From the NCBI GenBank assembly GCA_032718475.1, contig JAUCBJ010002998.1, positions 1 to 54,550 of the forward strand: 54,550 nt of DNA. Reading direction: 5' to 3'. The notes beneath the pieces were generated by a model. It did no database searches, had not been told where the DNA came from, and saw nothing but the letters and a program-made list of their open reading frames with translations. The stretch's first letter is position 1; each line of letters opens with the position of its first letter. The stretch is from Nemertoderma westbladi (taxonomy: Eukaryota > Xenacoelomorpha > Nemertodermatida > Nemertodermatidae). A program made the translations under genes and the position numbers. Positions 11,693 to 22,830 of this stretch are shown in pieces.

Positions 11693-13087
11693 TTATTTAT
11701 TTTTTCCTTCAACGTATTGAGGCCAGTAAATAATCCAGTAGACAGTCATTAAAGTGAAAAATGTTACTGGAAAGAAAATCCGACTGAATTGGTCGATTTT
11801 ACTAACCGAGAAGTCTCTGAGGAACGGTGTAGAACGTTCCTGGGGCACTGGGTGGTTCTGCAACACCCGATTACGCAGCCGTTGCCACGGTGATACAGGA
11901 TCTAAAGGCTGAGTCATAGTAAAGCTCGCCATTGGTTGGTCGTCCTCTTTGTTTTGGTACACCGGTTTGTAATTCATCTTTCTTCCTTCCACATTTTTTC
12001 GCTTCACGACTTCCTGTTCTAGATAACAAACCGCAGCAAATTCAATTAAACTCGCGAAAACAAAGATAAAACAACCAGCGTAATACAGGTCTATGGCTTT
12101 CATGTATGAAATCTTGGGCATGTTGCTGTTGGTTGAGTCTATTAGTGTGAGAATGGTGAGCACAGCTGTGATACCGAGTGCTGCTCTAGCTGGTATGGAG
12201 CTCTGACCCACCCAGAAGGATACCCATGAAAGAATTACAATGAGTGTGCTGGGAACATACATCTGGATGATAAAATACAAGGTGTTGCGCCCGAACGTAA
12301 AGCTGGCCCGAAGAGTGGGCCAGTCACCGGTGCTGAGGTTACGGTAGTACATCTCATAGGTATGGTTGATGATCTGAAAGTTAGCGAGAGTTACCTGATC
12401 TGATTGGGTGATTGCGGTTTGGGAGGTTGAGGTTTCGGAATCATCCATCCAGTGGTAGATGATATCATCTACAGTGTATCCATAACTCGCGATGCGCAAC
12501 TCACAGGTTTGCGTGTCCATCGGGAAGTCGATGAGGTTCATATCACAGCTGTTAGTGACGGTCGCACGAAAACTCATTAGAATCCTGCCGTTTGGATGCA
12601 GACGGAAGAACATATTCTTTGAGGTGACGTCATGGATGTAGGATTCAGTTTCAGAGTGGAAAAAAGAGTCAGGCATCCAGATGTGTTCGGCGAAGTCGTG
12701 GTTGAGCACGATGGATTTAGGCAGTGGGTTGGCGATTCCGATTTGCTCGTATCTGAGTCGTTCATCGACCCAGTACTGTCGAAGGTAGAGAGTCAATGCG
12801 AAGCTCATCTCATATTCCGATATCGGGCCCATATTAACTATGTGAATAGTGGTATCTACTATCAGTGGACTATCGCCTGCTAACGGTCGTAATCGTTTAT
12901 CATAAGGGTCATCCGAGTTGTTTAGTAATTTGTTCAGTATTTCCTGTTGTTTCAAACTCTGAGATGATGATGACGTGCTGCCTATGTGCCATAGGAAGGT
13001 CATAAAAACTATTAGCAAGATTATATCAAACAACTTCGTTCTAAACATCTTTTCAAAAATTAACACCGAAATTCGCAGAAATTGCAA
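11693..13087 (-). CDS. Cys-loop ligand-gated anion channel subunit (glycine/GABA-A/GluCl-like), copy 1
   Basis: A complete 464-residue intronless ORF for a pentameric neurotransmitter-gated channel in the plasma membrane. The N-terminal hydrophobic segment (about 19-35) is a signal peptide; Met14 is an alternative start. The extracellular domain has LRQYWVDERL (102-111), WMPDSFFHSE (137-146) and the Cys-loop C181-x13-C195 with FPMD inside it. TM1 is about 271-293. TM2 follows the Pro-Ala-Arg motif at 299-301, the hallmark of anion-selective members of the family. TM3 is about 331-355 and TM4 about 437-455, after KIDQFSRIFFP. The length is normal. The ligand cannot be assigned by eye. A paralogue lies about 5 kb away on the same strand with a 168-bp identical tract over TM2-TM3. 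An AATAAA overlaps the stop codon. The lack of introns may reflect an ancient retrocopy or lineage-wide loss. Confidence 0.93.
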   Translation of the reverse strand: MQFLRISVLIFEKMFRTKLFDIILLIVFMTFLWHIGSTSSSSQSLKQQEILNKLLNNSDDPYDKRLRPLAGDSPLIVDTTIHIVNMGPISEYEMSFALTLYLRQYWVDERLRYEQIGIANPLPKSIVLNHDFAEHIWMPDSFFHSETESYIHDVTSKNMFFRLHPNGRILMSFRATVTNSCDMNLIDFPMDTQTCELRIASYGYTVDDIIYHWMDDSETSTSQTAITQSDQVTLANFQIINHTYEMYYRNLSTGDWPTLRASFTFGRNTLYFIIQMYVPSTLIVILSWVSFWVGQSSIPARAALGITAVLTILTLIDSTNSNMPKISYMKAIDLYYAGCFIFVFASLIEFAAVCYLEQEVVKRKNVEGRKMNYKPVYQNKEDDQPMASFTMTQPLDPVSPWQRLRNRVLQNHPVPQERSTPFLRDFSVSKIDQFSRIFFPVTFFTLMTVYWIIYWPQYVEGKNK

Positions 13088-13109
13088 ATATAATGTTCAT
13101 ATAGTTTAT

Positions 13110-13185
13110 GGGTAACTAGGTAACAAGGTAACTAGGTAACGAGGTAACTAGGTAACAAGGTAACTAGGTAACAAGGTAACTAGGT
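13110..13185. repeat. 8/16-bp tandem repeat upstream of channel gene
   Basis: About nine near-perfect octamers alternate TAGGTAAC with AAGGTAAC or GAGGTAAC. The tract starts some 25 bp upstream of the start codon of the minus-strand channel gene, so it lies in its 5' UTR or promoter. It is a microsatellite-like tract, and any regulatory role is unproven. Confidence 0.85.
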
Positions 13186-15235
13186 CTAAAGATTCAATTT
13201 TTACTACTTTATGTATAAATAATATAGGATTGATTATAATATAAAAAATTACTAATATAGATTATCTTTTCATTCTAATCTACTTAATCTACTCTAACCT
13301 ACTGTACTAATAGCCTACGCAATAATTCAAATATAATATTAATACAGACAATTACAATTATAATTAAATTTATGGGAACAGGTTTAATCTGGCACATTTT
13401 GGGCCACTATAACATTGAACATGGGACCGAAAATAAGCCAGATTGAATTCATCATTTAATTTCTAGCTATTTATATGCAGTTTTATGTTCGTCAATTCTA
13501 CTGGCTGGTCATTCTCTATGCCTACACTCACACAGTTTCTATTTGTTCGCAAATTAATTGTATTCGAAATTCTGCGATCAGCAATGACGTTTGATATAAT
13601 CATTCCTACCTATTGTTTTTTTGTATTATATCCCGGTATATATGGCCGTCCCCGCGGGAACATTTTTATTTATTAATTACTTGTGGATTAAAAATGAACG
13701 TATGTATGTAGATGTAATATATTCTTGTTAAATATCCATTCACATGTGTCCGTTAGAACGTGCGCATGTACAGTACGCACAAGTTTACCGGGTACATATT
13801 GAAATCAACGAATTAGTGTGTGTCAGTGCTATTTTATTTAAAAATAATTAAATTGTTTTGTGTTTAAATGTATATAATTAAGTGAATTTATATAAAATGA
13901 AAAAAATAAACAATAAATATATAAACAAACGCTTAATTTTATTATTAATTGCAAATTGGAAAAATTAGTCGGGAATCAAAGAGTTGATGATCACCAAAGT
14001 ATAAACATAGAGTAAAAACAAACTAATTACAAGTCATATGTTATTATTTTGGGTTGAGTTTTCCGAAATATAGTAGTTACCTAGTATTTTTCCATTAGAT
14101 AAATGTGGCTCTTCGTGGCAGTTGTTAGCTATATTAATATTAATAAGTTGGCTGACGTTTGCAGAAGCAATGGCCTGGATCAGGCAACTTATATGACAGG
14201 GGAGTTTCAAAGAGTACTAAAGCTGTAGCCTTTATATTATAATATCATTATTATTAATGTTGCTCTTGTATTCATCAATGTATTTGACTTTCCAACCAAA
14301 TTACATGCAGGTGAAATTGGTGTAGTTGCTCTATTGGGGATGACATTGACATGCGTTAAACTGGCTGATTGAAATCATGGCATAAAATTGGGATGTAATG
14401 CAGTTGCTATTGTGTGTGTTATCCAACAGGAACATTTCACCTGGAACTTACTCCTTTGTTGTCTATAGTAAGGTACAACTTTTTTCATTTCACGGTTCAA
14501 AAGATTAGCATTTAGAAGCAGTGGGACTAACTATATCCTTTACTAACTACAGTTTTGTGTTTGTCGCTAACTAACTCACATACTTACTAACAACATTAGC
14601 AGCATACTATACGTAACAAACACGCTATCAACCAAAAATTACTATAAAGCCCAACTGCACCTGCTGTAATCCCTAGGAGGGTTGGCGGTAACCCTAGGTT
14701 ACTAAAACCTGTCAATTATAACTTTTAGATGATTGTGAGTTGCAAGAACTCTTGGATTTGCTGTATGTTGACAGTAAATATGAAATGGAGTGAATATAAA
14801 ATTGACAAAGTCATAATTAGTAATTATTGTAGTTTACAGTTTACAGTTGTAATTTTTGTCCAGAATAATTGCTAGAAAGTCAAATACAAAATATTATTAC
14901 ATATTTAAGTTATACATTTCTTTAAAAGTTATACTGCAGGAAACAAGATGACAATACTGCCCTCCAAAGGCAAAGGCACAGGGGCAAAGGGGTAAATAGT
15001 GCAAAATGAAGCCAATACTTCTAAGCAATCATCTGATAAATCATTGACACCCCTTGGTGGTTGTTTGACATTTTTATTTGAAGTTTACCTAACTCGATTA
15101 TTGCTAAATTTCGTGTTATACAAAGTCAAAAGCGCCTAAATCAAATTACAAAGTCAATTTAACGTAATTGTAATATTATAGTTGTGTTCGAAAAATCCTC
15201 CGAATACAAACAATTTTAAATACATAAATGAGTTA
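13186..15235. other. Non-coding intergenic stretch
   Basis: AT-rich sequence between the two channel genes. No gene, RNA gene or strong repeat is recognised. It would contain the promoter of the first channel gene, but no clear core element could be fixed. Confidence 0.55.
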
Positions 15236-15451
15236 TTTAGACCGTTATGACGTAAGGGATTAAGGGTCGTTCACCACAGTTTTATAAAAAAATAATCAGT
15301 TTCACCGTATGACGGGCGTCTTCAGCGGTGTTATAATCCAATAAGCAGTATTCAAATAAAATTTATTAAAAATATTTTATTTAATTAACCACTGCTATTG
15401 ATAAGAGGATCGCGGTGTAGTGTTGTACCCCTTACGTCATAACGGTCTAAA
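15236..15451. mobile_element. MITE with 23-bp perfect terminal inverted repeats
   Basis: 15236-15258 and 15429-15451 are perfect reverse complements, with the core GACCGTTATGACGTAAGGG. If the terminal TA at each end is read as the target duplication, the element is about 212 bp and would be Tc1/mariner-like. The interior is AT-rich and non-coding, so mobilisation would need a transposase from elsewhere. The TA reading is an inference, because no longer duplication could be seen. Confidence 0.75.
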
Positions 15452-15855
15452 CAATTATGAATACGCCACGAAAAACGTCGGTCCGATTTTTGGAATCCCT
15501 ACAGAAATGAGTTATGTCATTCTGCCATTGTATCCGTTTTCTTTTTCATGTGGGAACTGCCAGACTGCATAAGGCGAAAACACTTAACTGAGTTTAAGTG
15601 GCCTCGTTTCGCTCTATAGCCATATGGATATGTACGAAATGTATAAGAAAAAACGTATCAGAGTATGCCCCTCTATCCAATGATATATAACACACCCCTA
15701 GTAACTACAGCATACTAAAACCGCATACAAAAAACCTTTGGGGCTTGATATCTCGGAATGGGGTTTTTGGAGTTACGCGCCTTTACCTTTTGAGGGCACA
15801 ATATTAATGGTTTGCAATTCAAATATTGCAATATTCAATAGAGCTCTAACTTTAT
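15452..15855. other. Non-coding stretch
   Basis: No gene or repeat recognised. Confidence 0.5.
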
Positions 15856-16062
15856 TCATATACTAAAAATTATACTTAATGTCTGTGTATATAAATGACA
15901 AAGATGGTTGCTGAATTTATGATTTCTGCTAAAATCAGTCCAAAAGAGATTGGAGGAGAAATTGGATGTAGGTGCCAGAAACTCAAGCGTTGCAGCTGCG
16001 CCATTAATATCAGCAGCGTTTAAAGCTTTATAAAAAATAAATTCCATATAATTATACAACAC
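15856..16062 (-). CDS. Small hypothetical ORF next to heat-shock-element repeats
   Basis: A 68-codon open frame on the minus strand. It starts 19 bp downstream of the nearest heat-shock-element repeat in this orientation. It has an alanine-rich middle (NAADINGAAATLEFLAP) but no recognised domain, signal peptide or homologue. It is reported only because of its position; a chance ORF is as likely. Confidence 0.15.
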   Translation of the reverse strand: MLYNYMEFIFYKALNAADINGAAATLEFLAPTSNFSSNLFWTDFSRNHKFSNHLCHLYTQTLSIIFSI

Positions 16063-16064
16063 GA

Positions 16065-16188
16065 AAAAAAATTATTTATCGAATGTTCTAGAATAATTAA
16101 ATTATTTATCGAATGTTCTAGAATAATTAAATTATTTATCGAATGTTCTAGAATAATTAAATTATTTATCGAATGTTCTAGAATAATT
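16065..16188. promoter_or_regulatory. Four tandem 30-bp repeats, each with a perfect heat-shock element
   Basis: The 30-bp unit (AAATTATTTATC plus CGAATGTTCTAGAATAATT, sharing the C) recurs with copies of GAATGTTCTAGAAT at 16081, 16111, 16141 and 16171. Each contains cGAAtgTTCtaGAAt, which matches the nGAAn-nTTCn-nGAAn consensus for HSF binding exactly. The 30-bp spacing is about three helical turns, placing the sites on the same face of the DNA. Whether HSF binds, and which transcript it would control, cannot be told from sequence. Confidence 0.7.
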
Positions 16189-16267
16189 TACGCTGGCTAA
16201 TCAAACAGGCCCCCCTACAAATTGGAGAAAATGACAATTTAATTCCAAATGTGGCAGTTGGTGAATT

Positions 16268-16675
16268 TTGTTTATATATTGTGTCAACGTATATATATAT
16301 TGTGTTCTATACAATAATTATACAGCGCAATACACGATCACACAATTATTTAAACAAATCACTACTGCCCCCCTTATCCGCTACAAAATTGGGATGATTA
16401 ATAGTTCGGTACCGATACTGTTTCTTATCGCGATTTCGTTACACATTTGTGGATGCGGGTTGTTATAAAAGCTGTGATTTTAAGGGTGATATAGAAAATA
16501 ACCACTTTTTCTGCAATTTATATAAAGTTGATGTAAAATAAAAAAAAGTTGATGTGTTAATATAAAGTAACACAACAAAGGCAGCAAGGGGGGGGGGGGG
16601 GGGACTGGACGCAATAAAAATTAATCCCTCTCCAGGGGAAATTGGCAGATGATTACTCTCAAAAATAAAACTGTA
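16268..16675. other. Non-coding stretch with poly-G run
   Basis: An AT-rich segment with a G run at about 16590-16605. A short hydrophobic open frame at 16268-16468 (plus) has no convincing features. Confidence 0.5.
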
Positions 16676-16905
16676 ACCTGTTCTATTGTGTTTAGTTTAT
16701 TGTTTTGGTTAAAATAACGTGCCACTGTAACCTGCTCCTTTCTCCTTAAAATAACGTGCCACTGTAACCTGCTCCTTTCTCCTTAAAATAACGTGCCACT
16801 GTAACCTGCTCCTTTCTCCAAATTGAGAATTTAACATTGAGGCGGGATATTAATTCGCCAAGGCGAGTTTTGCGCCCAGTTTCCCCACCTATCTCTTAAT
16901 TCGAT
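16676..16905 (+). repeat. Dispersed repeat copy with internal 37-bp triplication
   Basis: A second full copy of the TTTATTGTTTTGGTTA ... CGGGATATTAATTCGCCAAG family (compare 3676-3830). Inside it, AAAATAACGTGCCACTGTAA plus CCTGCTCCTTTCTCCTT is repeated about three times in tandem (16712-16818). This shows independently that the family tends to expand locally. Confidence 0.75.
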
Positions 16906-18038
16906 GGCCAATTACAAGCCATCTTTCTCACTTGTACACAATTGGATCCAAGTGGCATTATAGTAACTTGCGTAATAATTTCCTATATGTTTTGGTGTCG
17001 GTGTGGTTCCTTAATCAATTTGGGAAACTTAATGTGTGTTATGTGTGTTGGAGTGATTTACCAGTGTAGCTGTTTAATATTGTGGCTGGAGTTTTATTGC
17101 GATATTGGAATTTTATGGTAAATAATGTGTGTTAAAAATTGGTATTAAAATCGCTGGCAAACCTTCAGCATTCGAGATTTTTTATTTTTTTATTTTTTTA
17201 AACAACAGGCCCTTTATTTTAGAAAAGCCATTAGACTACCAAACGTGGGAAAATAGCTTTACCAATCTACGAGTTGCGTTGCACCTTATTATTTTATAAA
17301 ATTTGCAAAAAGAATAAAAATTACTCTGTGCAGTGCTGTGCAGTGCATGAGTGTACCGTCACTTCCAGCCATGAGCGTGGCTGGTAGTGTAATAAACACT
17401 TCTTTTGAAAAATAATTGTTGGTAGGTTACATTTATTTAAACATTCAGCACCCGAATTTTTTTAATAAATCTAGGATCTTATTTTATAAAAGTGGTTTAT
17501 TATTGACTAGAAATCTATAATTTTAATATTAAAATAAGATTCTAGTTTTATAAAAACATGTTCATAATTCTCTGCACATAGGAGTAGAAACAAGAAATAG
17601 ATGGTACCTTTACGGGTAGAGATTAAATTCAAATTTATGACTGTTAGTATTCAAATTTATTTCTACCTGATTAATTAATTAATTTTGTCGTAAACATATG
17701 AGAATGAACTTATGGTGATTCATTTAGGAAAATTAATGACTTAAAACAAAAATGAACATTTAATAAATTATTTCATTAGCATACAATCTACATTTATTAT
17801 TAGTAAAGGAATGCACCCATATGTTGAATTATTGATATGAAAATTAGATATAATATATTATATAAAAAGATAATCCGAACAAACAGTATTTATTCTTTCA
17901 AACTATATTATTAATAAAACTCTAAATATTGACTAATTATAAGAAAACAATGTGTTGGTGAGATGGTTTTGTTTTTATGCAGTGTAGAATGGCGTCCATT
18001 GGTCAATAATATTAACAACAATTATGTTCTAGCCATAT
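16906..18038. other. Non-coding stretch, 3' flank of second channel gene
   Basis: No gene is seen. TTTATT at 17889-17894 gives AATAAA on the minus strand, about 145 nt past the stop of the second channel gene, and is a candidate polyadenylation signal. Confidence 0.5.
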
Positions 18039-19433
18039 TCATGACAAATGTGTTGCATCATGGTAATACCTTGGCCAATATATTATCCAGTACACTGTAA
18101 TAAGGGTAAAAAATGCAACGGGAAAAAAGAAACGACTGAATTGGTCGATTTTGCTGACGGGAAAATCCCTCATGTAATACCGGCGTTCGGCCGACATTTG
18201 TCGACTAGGCGGTAGGATCATTCCACGAAGCCGTTGCCACGAGTTGACGCTATCCCGACTCACCTGTGTTGTCACCGCCGTGCAGTTACGCACTGGAGTC
18301 TCGCTGTTTTGTCGTGAAACAGCGGTGTAAAGGTTGCCCTTCGAATCTTTCCTATTTTTACGCTTAGCGAATTCCTGTTCTAGATAACAAACCGCAGCAA
18401 ATTCAATTAAACTCGCGAAAACAAAGATAAAACAACCAGCGTAATACAGGTCTATGGCTTTCATGTATGAAATCTTGGGCATGTTGCTGTTGGTTGAGTC
18501 TATTAGTGTGAGAATGGTGAGCACAGCTGTGATACCGAGGGAGGCCCTGGCTGGTATGGAGCTCTGACCCACCCAGAAGGATACCCAAGATAGCATAACA
18601 ATAAGAGTACTGGGAACATACATCTGGATAATGAAGTACAAAGTGTTCCGCCCAAATGTGAATTTGGCCCTCAAGGTGGGCCAATTCCCTGTACTGAGAT
18701 TGCGTTCGAAGTATTCATAGGTGTGGTTAATGCGCTTAAAATTTGCTAAAGTAACCTTATCAGATATTGTAATGGCGTCTCTAGCGCCAGGGATGACCTC
18801 GGTCCACTGGTAGACCATGTCGTCGGAGGTGTACCCATAGCTGGCGATGCGTAGTTGGCAGGTCTGTATATCCATCGGGTAGTCTTTTAGGTTCATATCG
18901 CAGCCATTCTTAACAGTCGCCCTGAAACTCATTAGGATTTTCCCGTCTGGATGCAGTCGGAAGAACATATTCTTCGCAGTGACGTCATGAATATATGATT
19001 TAGTTTCCGAGTGGAAAAATGAATCGGGCATCCAGATTTGCAAGGCGAATTCGGAGTTGAGAACGATTGACTTGGGTAACGGGGGCTCAACGAGGTGCGA
19101 GTATTGGAGTCGCTCGTCATACCAGTACTGTCGGAGGTACAAAGTCAGAGCAAAACTCATCTCGAATTCCGAGATTGGGCCCATATTGACGATGTGCATT
19201 GTCACATTGACAACGACTGGATCGCCCCCGGCATCTGGTCGTAGTCTGCGGTCGTAGCGTCCAACCGAGTCGTTATGACTCTTCAGTAATTTAGTTAAGA
19301 TTTCTCTTTGCTTGACTTGTGAGGATGACCCATTTCCATATGCCGGAACCAATGATAGTAATGTAATTAAAATGACAGTGGCAAAGAAATGATTTAGTAT
19401 ATAGTGAGTCATTGTTATTATTTTAGATATCAT
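18039..19433 (-). CDS. Cys-loop ligand-gated anion channel subunit (glycine/GABA-A/GluCl-like), copy 2
   Basis: A complete 464-residue intronless ORF, paralogous to the gene at 11693-13087 and on the same strand. Met8 followed by a hydrophobic run ending PAYG (about 30-33) makes a clean signal peptide, so Met8 may be the true start. The Cys-loop is C178-x13-C192 with YPMD inside it. WMPDSFFHSE and SYGYTSDDMVYQW are conserved, and TM2 follows Pro-Ala-Arg, predicting anion selectivity. KIDQFSRFFFP precedes TM4. The intracellular TM3-TM4 loop differs strongly from copy 1, suggesting different regulation or trafficking, while TM1-TM3 is nearly identical at DNA level. The two could form homo- or heteropentamers. 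The ligand is not assigned. Confidence 0.93.
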   Translation of the reverse strand: MISKIITMTHYILNHFFATVILITLLSLVPAYGNGSSSQVKQREILTKLLKSHNDSVGRYDRRLRPDAGGDPVVVNVTMHIVNMGPISEFEMSFALTLYLRQYWYDERLQYSHLVEPPLPKSIVLNSEFALQIWMPDSFFHSETKSYIHDVTAKNMFFRLHPDGKILMSFRATVKNGCDMNLKDYPMDIQTCQLRIASYGYTSDDMVYQWTEVIPGARDAITISDKVTLANFKRINHTYEYFERNLSTGNWPTLRAKFTFGRNTLYFIIQMYVPSTLIVMLSWVSFWVGQSSIPARASLGITAVLTILTLIDSTNSNMPKISYMKAIDLYYAGCFIFVFASLIEFAAVCYLEQEFAKRKNRKDSKGNLYTAVSRQNSETPVRNCTAVTTQVSRDSVNSWQRLRGMILPPSRQMSAERRYYMRDFPVSKIDQFSRFFFPVAFFTLITVYWIIYWPRYYHDATHLS

Positions 19434-22348
19434 AACATTTGGTAGATGACATTATGCGCTTATTATAAATAGCACACTGTAAAATTAATGTACTGTATGT
19501 ATAGAATATAGACAAGTCAGTGAATTAAATTTTATACACATGGTAATGTTACATTACAATAAACAAATCTGAAATTGAACAACATTAATAAATAGACTTA
19601 CAGTAAACAATGACATTCAATGGAATCTATTTTCATAGATTATTAATTATACTTATATTAATTATTAATTACTAATGTATTCATCAAAGTGCATCATTAT
19701 ACATTCCGCCCTAGGTGCGTACATGCATTAAATTGAGAATATATGTAATATATTTATTTGTGTGGAATTAATTTCAAACCATGAAATCGAACAGTGCGAC
19801 ATATTTTCAAGCTTTATATCCCAGTGCGAAATTATTTTTCATTATGCCATTACGCCACACATTTATGATGTACATCCATTATGTCACCTCGTCATATCTA
19901 AATACAAATATGAATTCGTTTGAAAATACGTAATAATTCCTCACAAATAAATATAATCAGATTCGCCATTAATCATAATTAGCACTTCACAGCTTTTACG
20001 GCCCTCGTTTTTTTTTATTTATTTGTTATACTGAATCGAATATCTCAGTATTGATATAAGCTTTATCTACTCCTAAGGTTTTTATAATTTACTTTAAGAG
20101 GATGAGGAACAGTTAAATTAAATTATTTTATGGAGATGCAGCTTGTCTAACGAGATATTAAAGATGCAATGTACATAAATATTACATGTTTATCTGGAAC
20201 GATTCGTGTACCTGACCATTGATAGTGTCCAAGTCCAACAACACTGAATATGTTTTGATACATTTCTTTAAATTATAGATATTTTAATTTTGAGAATTTA
20301 TTGAGGATTATTCCATATGAAATATGAACAAACTATTTAATTAGCAATGCGACTTGGTTGGATTGTTAGTTAATTCCCCAAATACAAAATCATTCTGTGT
20401 TATCGGAAAATTTGATTAATTTAGATACAAAGCGCTGTCCCTTGAGAATTAAATAAATATTTAAACCTATATAATAAATACAATAATTTGTTTTTATAGT
20501 GTTAATTGAACATGGCGGATCCAAAGCAATTATTACGCAAATGGATAGCAGGTTTCAGAGGAAGTAAATAAACAATTCGAAAATTTAAAGTTAATAACAA
20601 TTAAACCGAAATCCATATTCGATATAAATTTACTTAATATTTGAATCTCATTATCGTATTTTATTATTTATCATGGACAGACATCATATATTTTTTTATT
20701 CTATATTTATTGTTTTATTATTTTTATGTTTACGATACGACAGTATTCCCTACATATATTATCTTTATAGAATTCCATTTAATCATCATTTTGCTATCTA
20801 TTATCACGGACTTGCTTGCCTTTTATTTAATTATGCTAACTCATTGAATTTGGATGTTAACTTAGATTTCCAATCAAATGAATCAGAAATATGAATCAGT
20901 TCATCTCTTTGAAGGATAACAAACAATAGTCTTCATCAATTCGCCAAAGTTTGATTACCAGAATTTATTTATCAGGGGTTTCTGCAATCATGAACATTTT
21001 GATACAATAGTGCGTACAATAGTATGTGTAGGCGGTGGATCAATAATGATATATGACAATGCGACTTCTATATGCTAGGTAGTATTAGTATTGGTATTAC
21101 ACTGTAGGTATTTGTGATTACAATTGACAGGTCTAAGCCTATACGGAGACGTAGTATTATTATGAAACAAATACTTTTATAGTAAGCCTCTTTGTTATTT
21201 TATAGTAGCCAATAGCCATTGACATATTGTATGTATAGTATAATTAAAAACCTTTGAAGTGTGATAGCTAGCTGTAGTAGGCCTATATCGACCGAGCTGT
21301 AGCACATGTTCTACATTGTGTTTCCAGCTGTAGCACATTGTGTTTTTCATACTTTTTCTATAATAATATTAAAGATTGGATCAATCAGAAAGTTATGAGT
21401 CCACCAATATCTAACTTATTAAAAAAACTCACAGCTTTAAATATAACTATATCTTAAATTTTAATAAAGGCCTATTTCGGGTTGAGATGCATTTGTGTGA
21501 CATGTATACATGTTACTTGATGTAATCCTGCCATGCTAGTTCATAAGTATAGGTACCGGTGACGCGACCTAGGTAGCAGCGCACGAGATCCACCGCCTAA
21601 TCCAAGTTCTGTAAACAACCCCGAATTCTGTAATTCTATGAAGTGTTTCATAAGACCTCCCTTTGTGGCCAGAATGCATGACTTATTAGCATACCTTAAC
21701 GTTCCGCCTTTATAGCCCCCTATAGCCCAGCACTGAATTTACTTCATGGAGTATTTCACGACGAATAGAAAATATAATTTACAAACTATATTAAACTCAA
21801 CTAGGTACTCCATCCTCCATCTAAGCAATGCGCACCTATTTAATCTGTATACATTATATCAACAGGAAGGCGTTCTTAATTCAATAATCCCGTTAAAAAA
21901 GTTATAGGCGGGGCCGTTTACAGGACTTCCACTGATCATAAAGCAAAAGGTACTGGCTGAGTCCTGGGAGACTCAGATAAGTGAATTTCTACCTCATCAG
22001 CAAAAGTCGGCGTAATTAAATTTAAAATGAATACGGGTCGATGGATTAAGTTAATATAGCCCCCTAGCAGAGGGTAGGGATATGCCGCCTAATTACCCAG
22101 CAGCCGCACCACTACTGTCCTATTCTTGACCATCAAACTGATTGCAAGAAAACCCTAAGTTACGCAAATGCAATCGCCATGTATGTTGTTAACTGTTCCC
22201 TTCAACATGCTTTGATTCGATTCACCATATTCACCTCACCACCATTCACAGCACCGCACCGCATTGCGCCTCACGTCAGCAGGCGTACAATATATGCTAT
22301 GAGAAGTGCTTTAAATTTAAGAATTATATATATATATTTGTTGTAAGT
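19434..22348. other. Non-coding, AT-rich stretch
   Basis: No supported gene. Overlapping open frames at 20641-20894 (plus) encode mostly Phe/Tyr/Leu/Ile and look like AT-rich chance frames. Scattered AGGCCT and ACCGGT palindromes occur at about 21280, 21470 and 21556. Confidence 0.5.
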
Positions 22349-22647
22349 TGTAACCAAGGACAACTAAGTAACGCATCTTATAGGGTTGCTGTAGTGGTTA
22401 ACAAAAAGGCACTTCAAGGCATTAAAGGGATCCGTAATTGTGTGTTTGAAGTTGATTTATTTGGATACAATTGGGATGGTCATGGATTCAATGATGGGTC
22501 TTACCTAGTCTAATAAGTAACCATAGATGCGAGGTGGAGTATTTCCAACTTTCTCATGGAATCATTTACATCATAAATAAGTCATACAATACTTACATAG
22601 GTGGAAGTCGAGAAGATGCTGGTATCATTGAGTATATCTACTCTTAG
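22349..22647 (+). pseudogene. Unrecognised coding-like fragment with apparent frameshift
   Basis: Frame 2 is open from TGT at 22349 for 54 codons to TAA at 22511. It reads as ordinary soluble protein (for example VNKKALQGIKGIRNCVFEVD, then FGYNWDGHGF). After that stop, frame 1 continues protein-like from about 22528 (CEVEYFQLSHG, then YIGGSREDAGIIEYIYS) to TAG at 22645-22647. The two pieces overlap around 22505-22528, as expected for one coding region broken by a small indel, and no intron would fit. No start codon or family was recognised. It ends about 180 bp before the 36-bp satellite, so it may be a gene eroded next to the array. Confidence 0.35.
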
Positions 22648-22830
22648 TTGCATTCCACAAGCTTATAAAAGTGTTGAAATAAATATGCAGTACATTGCAC
22701 ATTGCGCATTAATGTTGCCATAGTGAACGGTGATGCACTAACACAACATTAATGCTAAGCGCTGCCTATTTATGAATACGCTCTATACATAATTAATTAA
22801 CATTAAACATTTAGTAAAGCGTAGCGTAAT

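Noticed and set aside
12577-12883. Short frames on either strand over the channel genes
   Set aside because: They are shadows of the conserved Cys-loop receptor frames.
20641-20894. Hydrophobic open frames as a small membrane protein
   Set aside because: Two overlapping frames are both Phe/Tyr/Leu/Ile-rich, as expected from AT-rich non-coding DNA.
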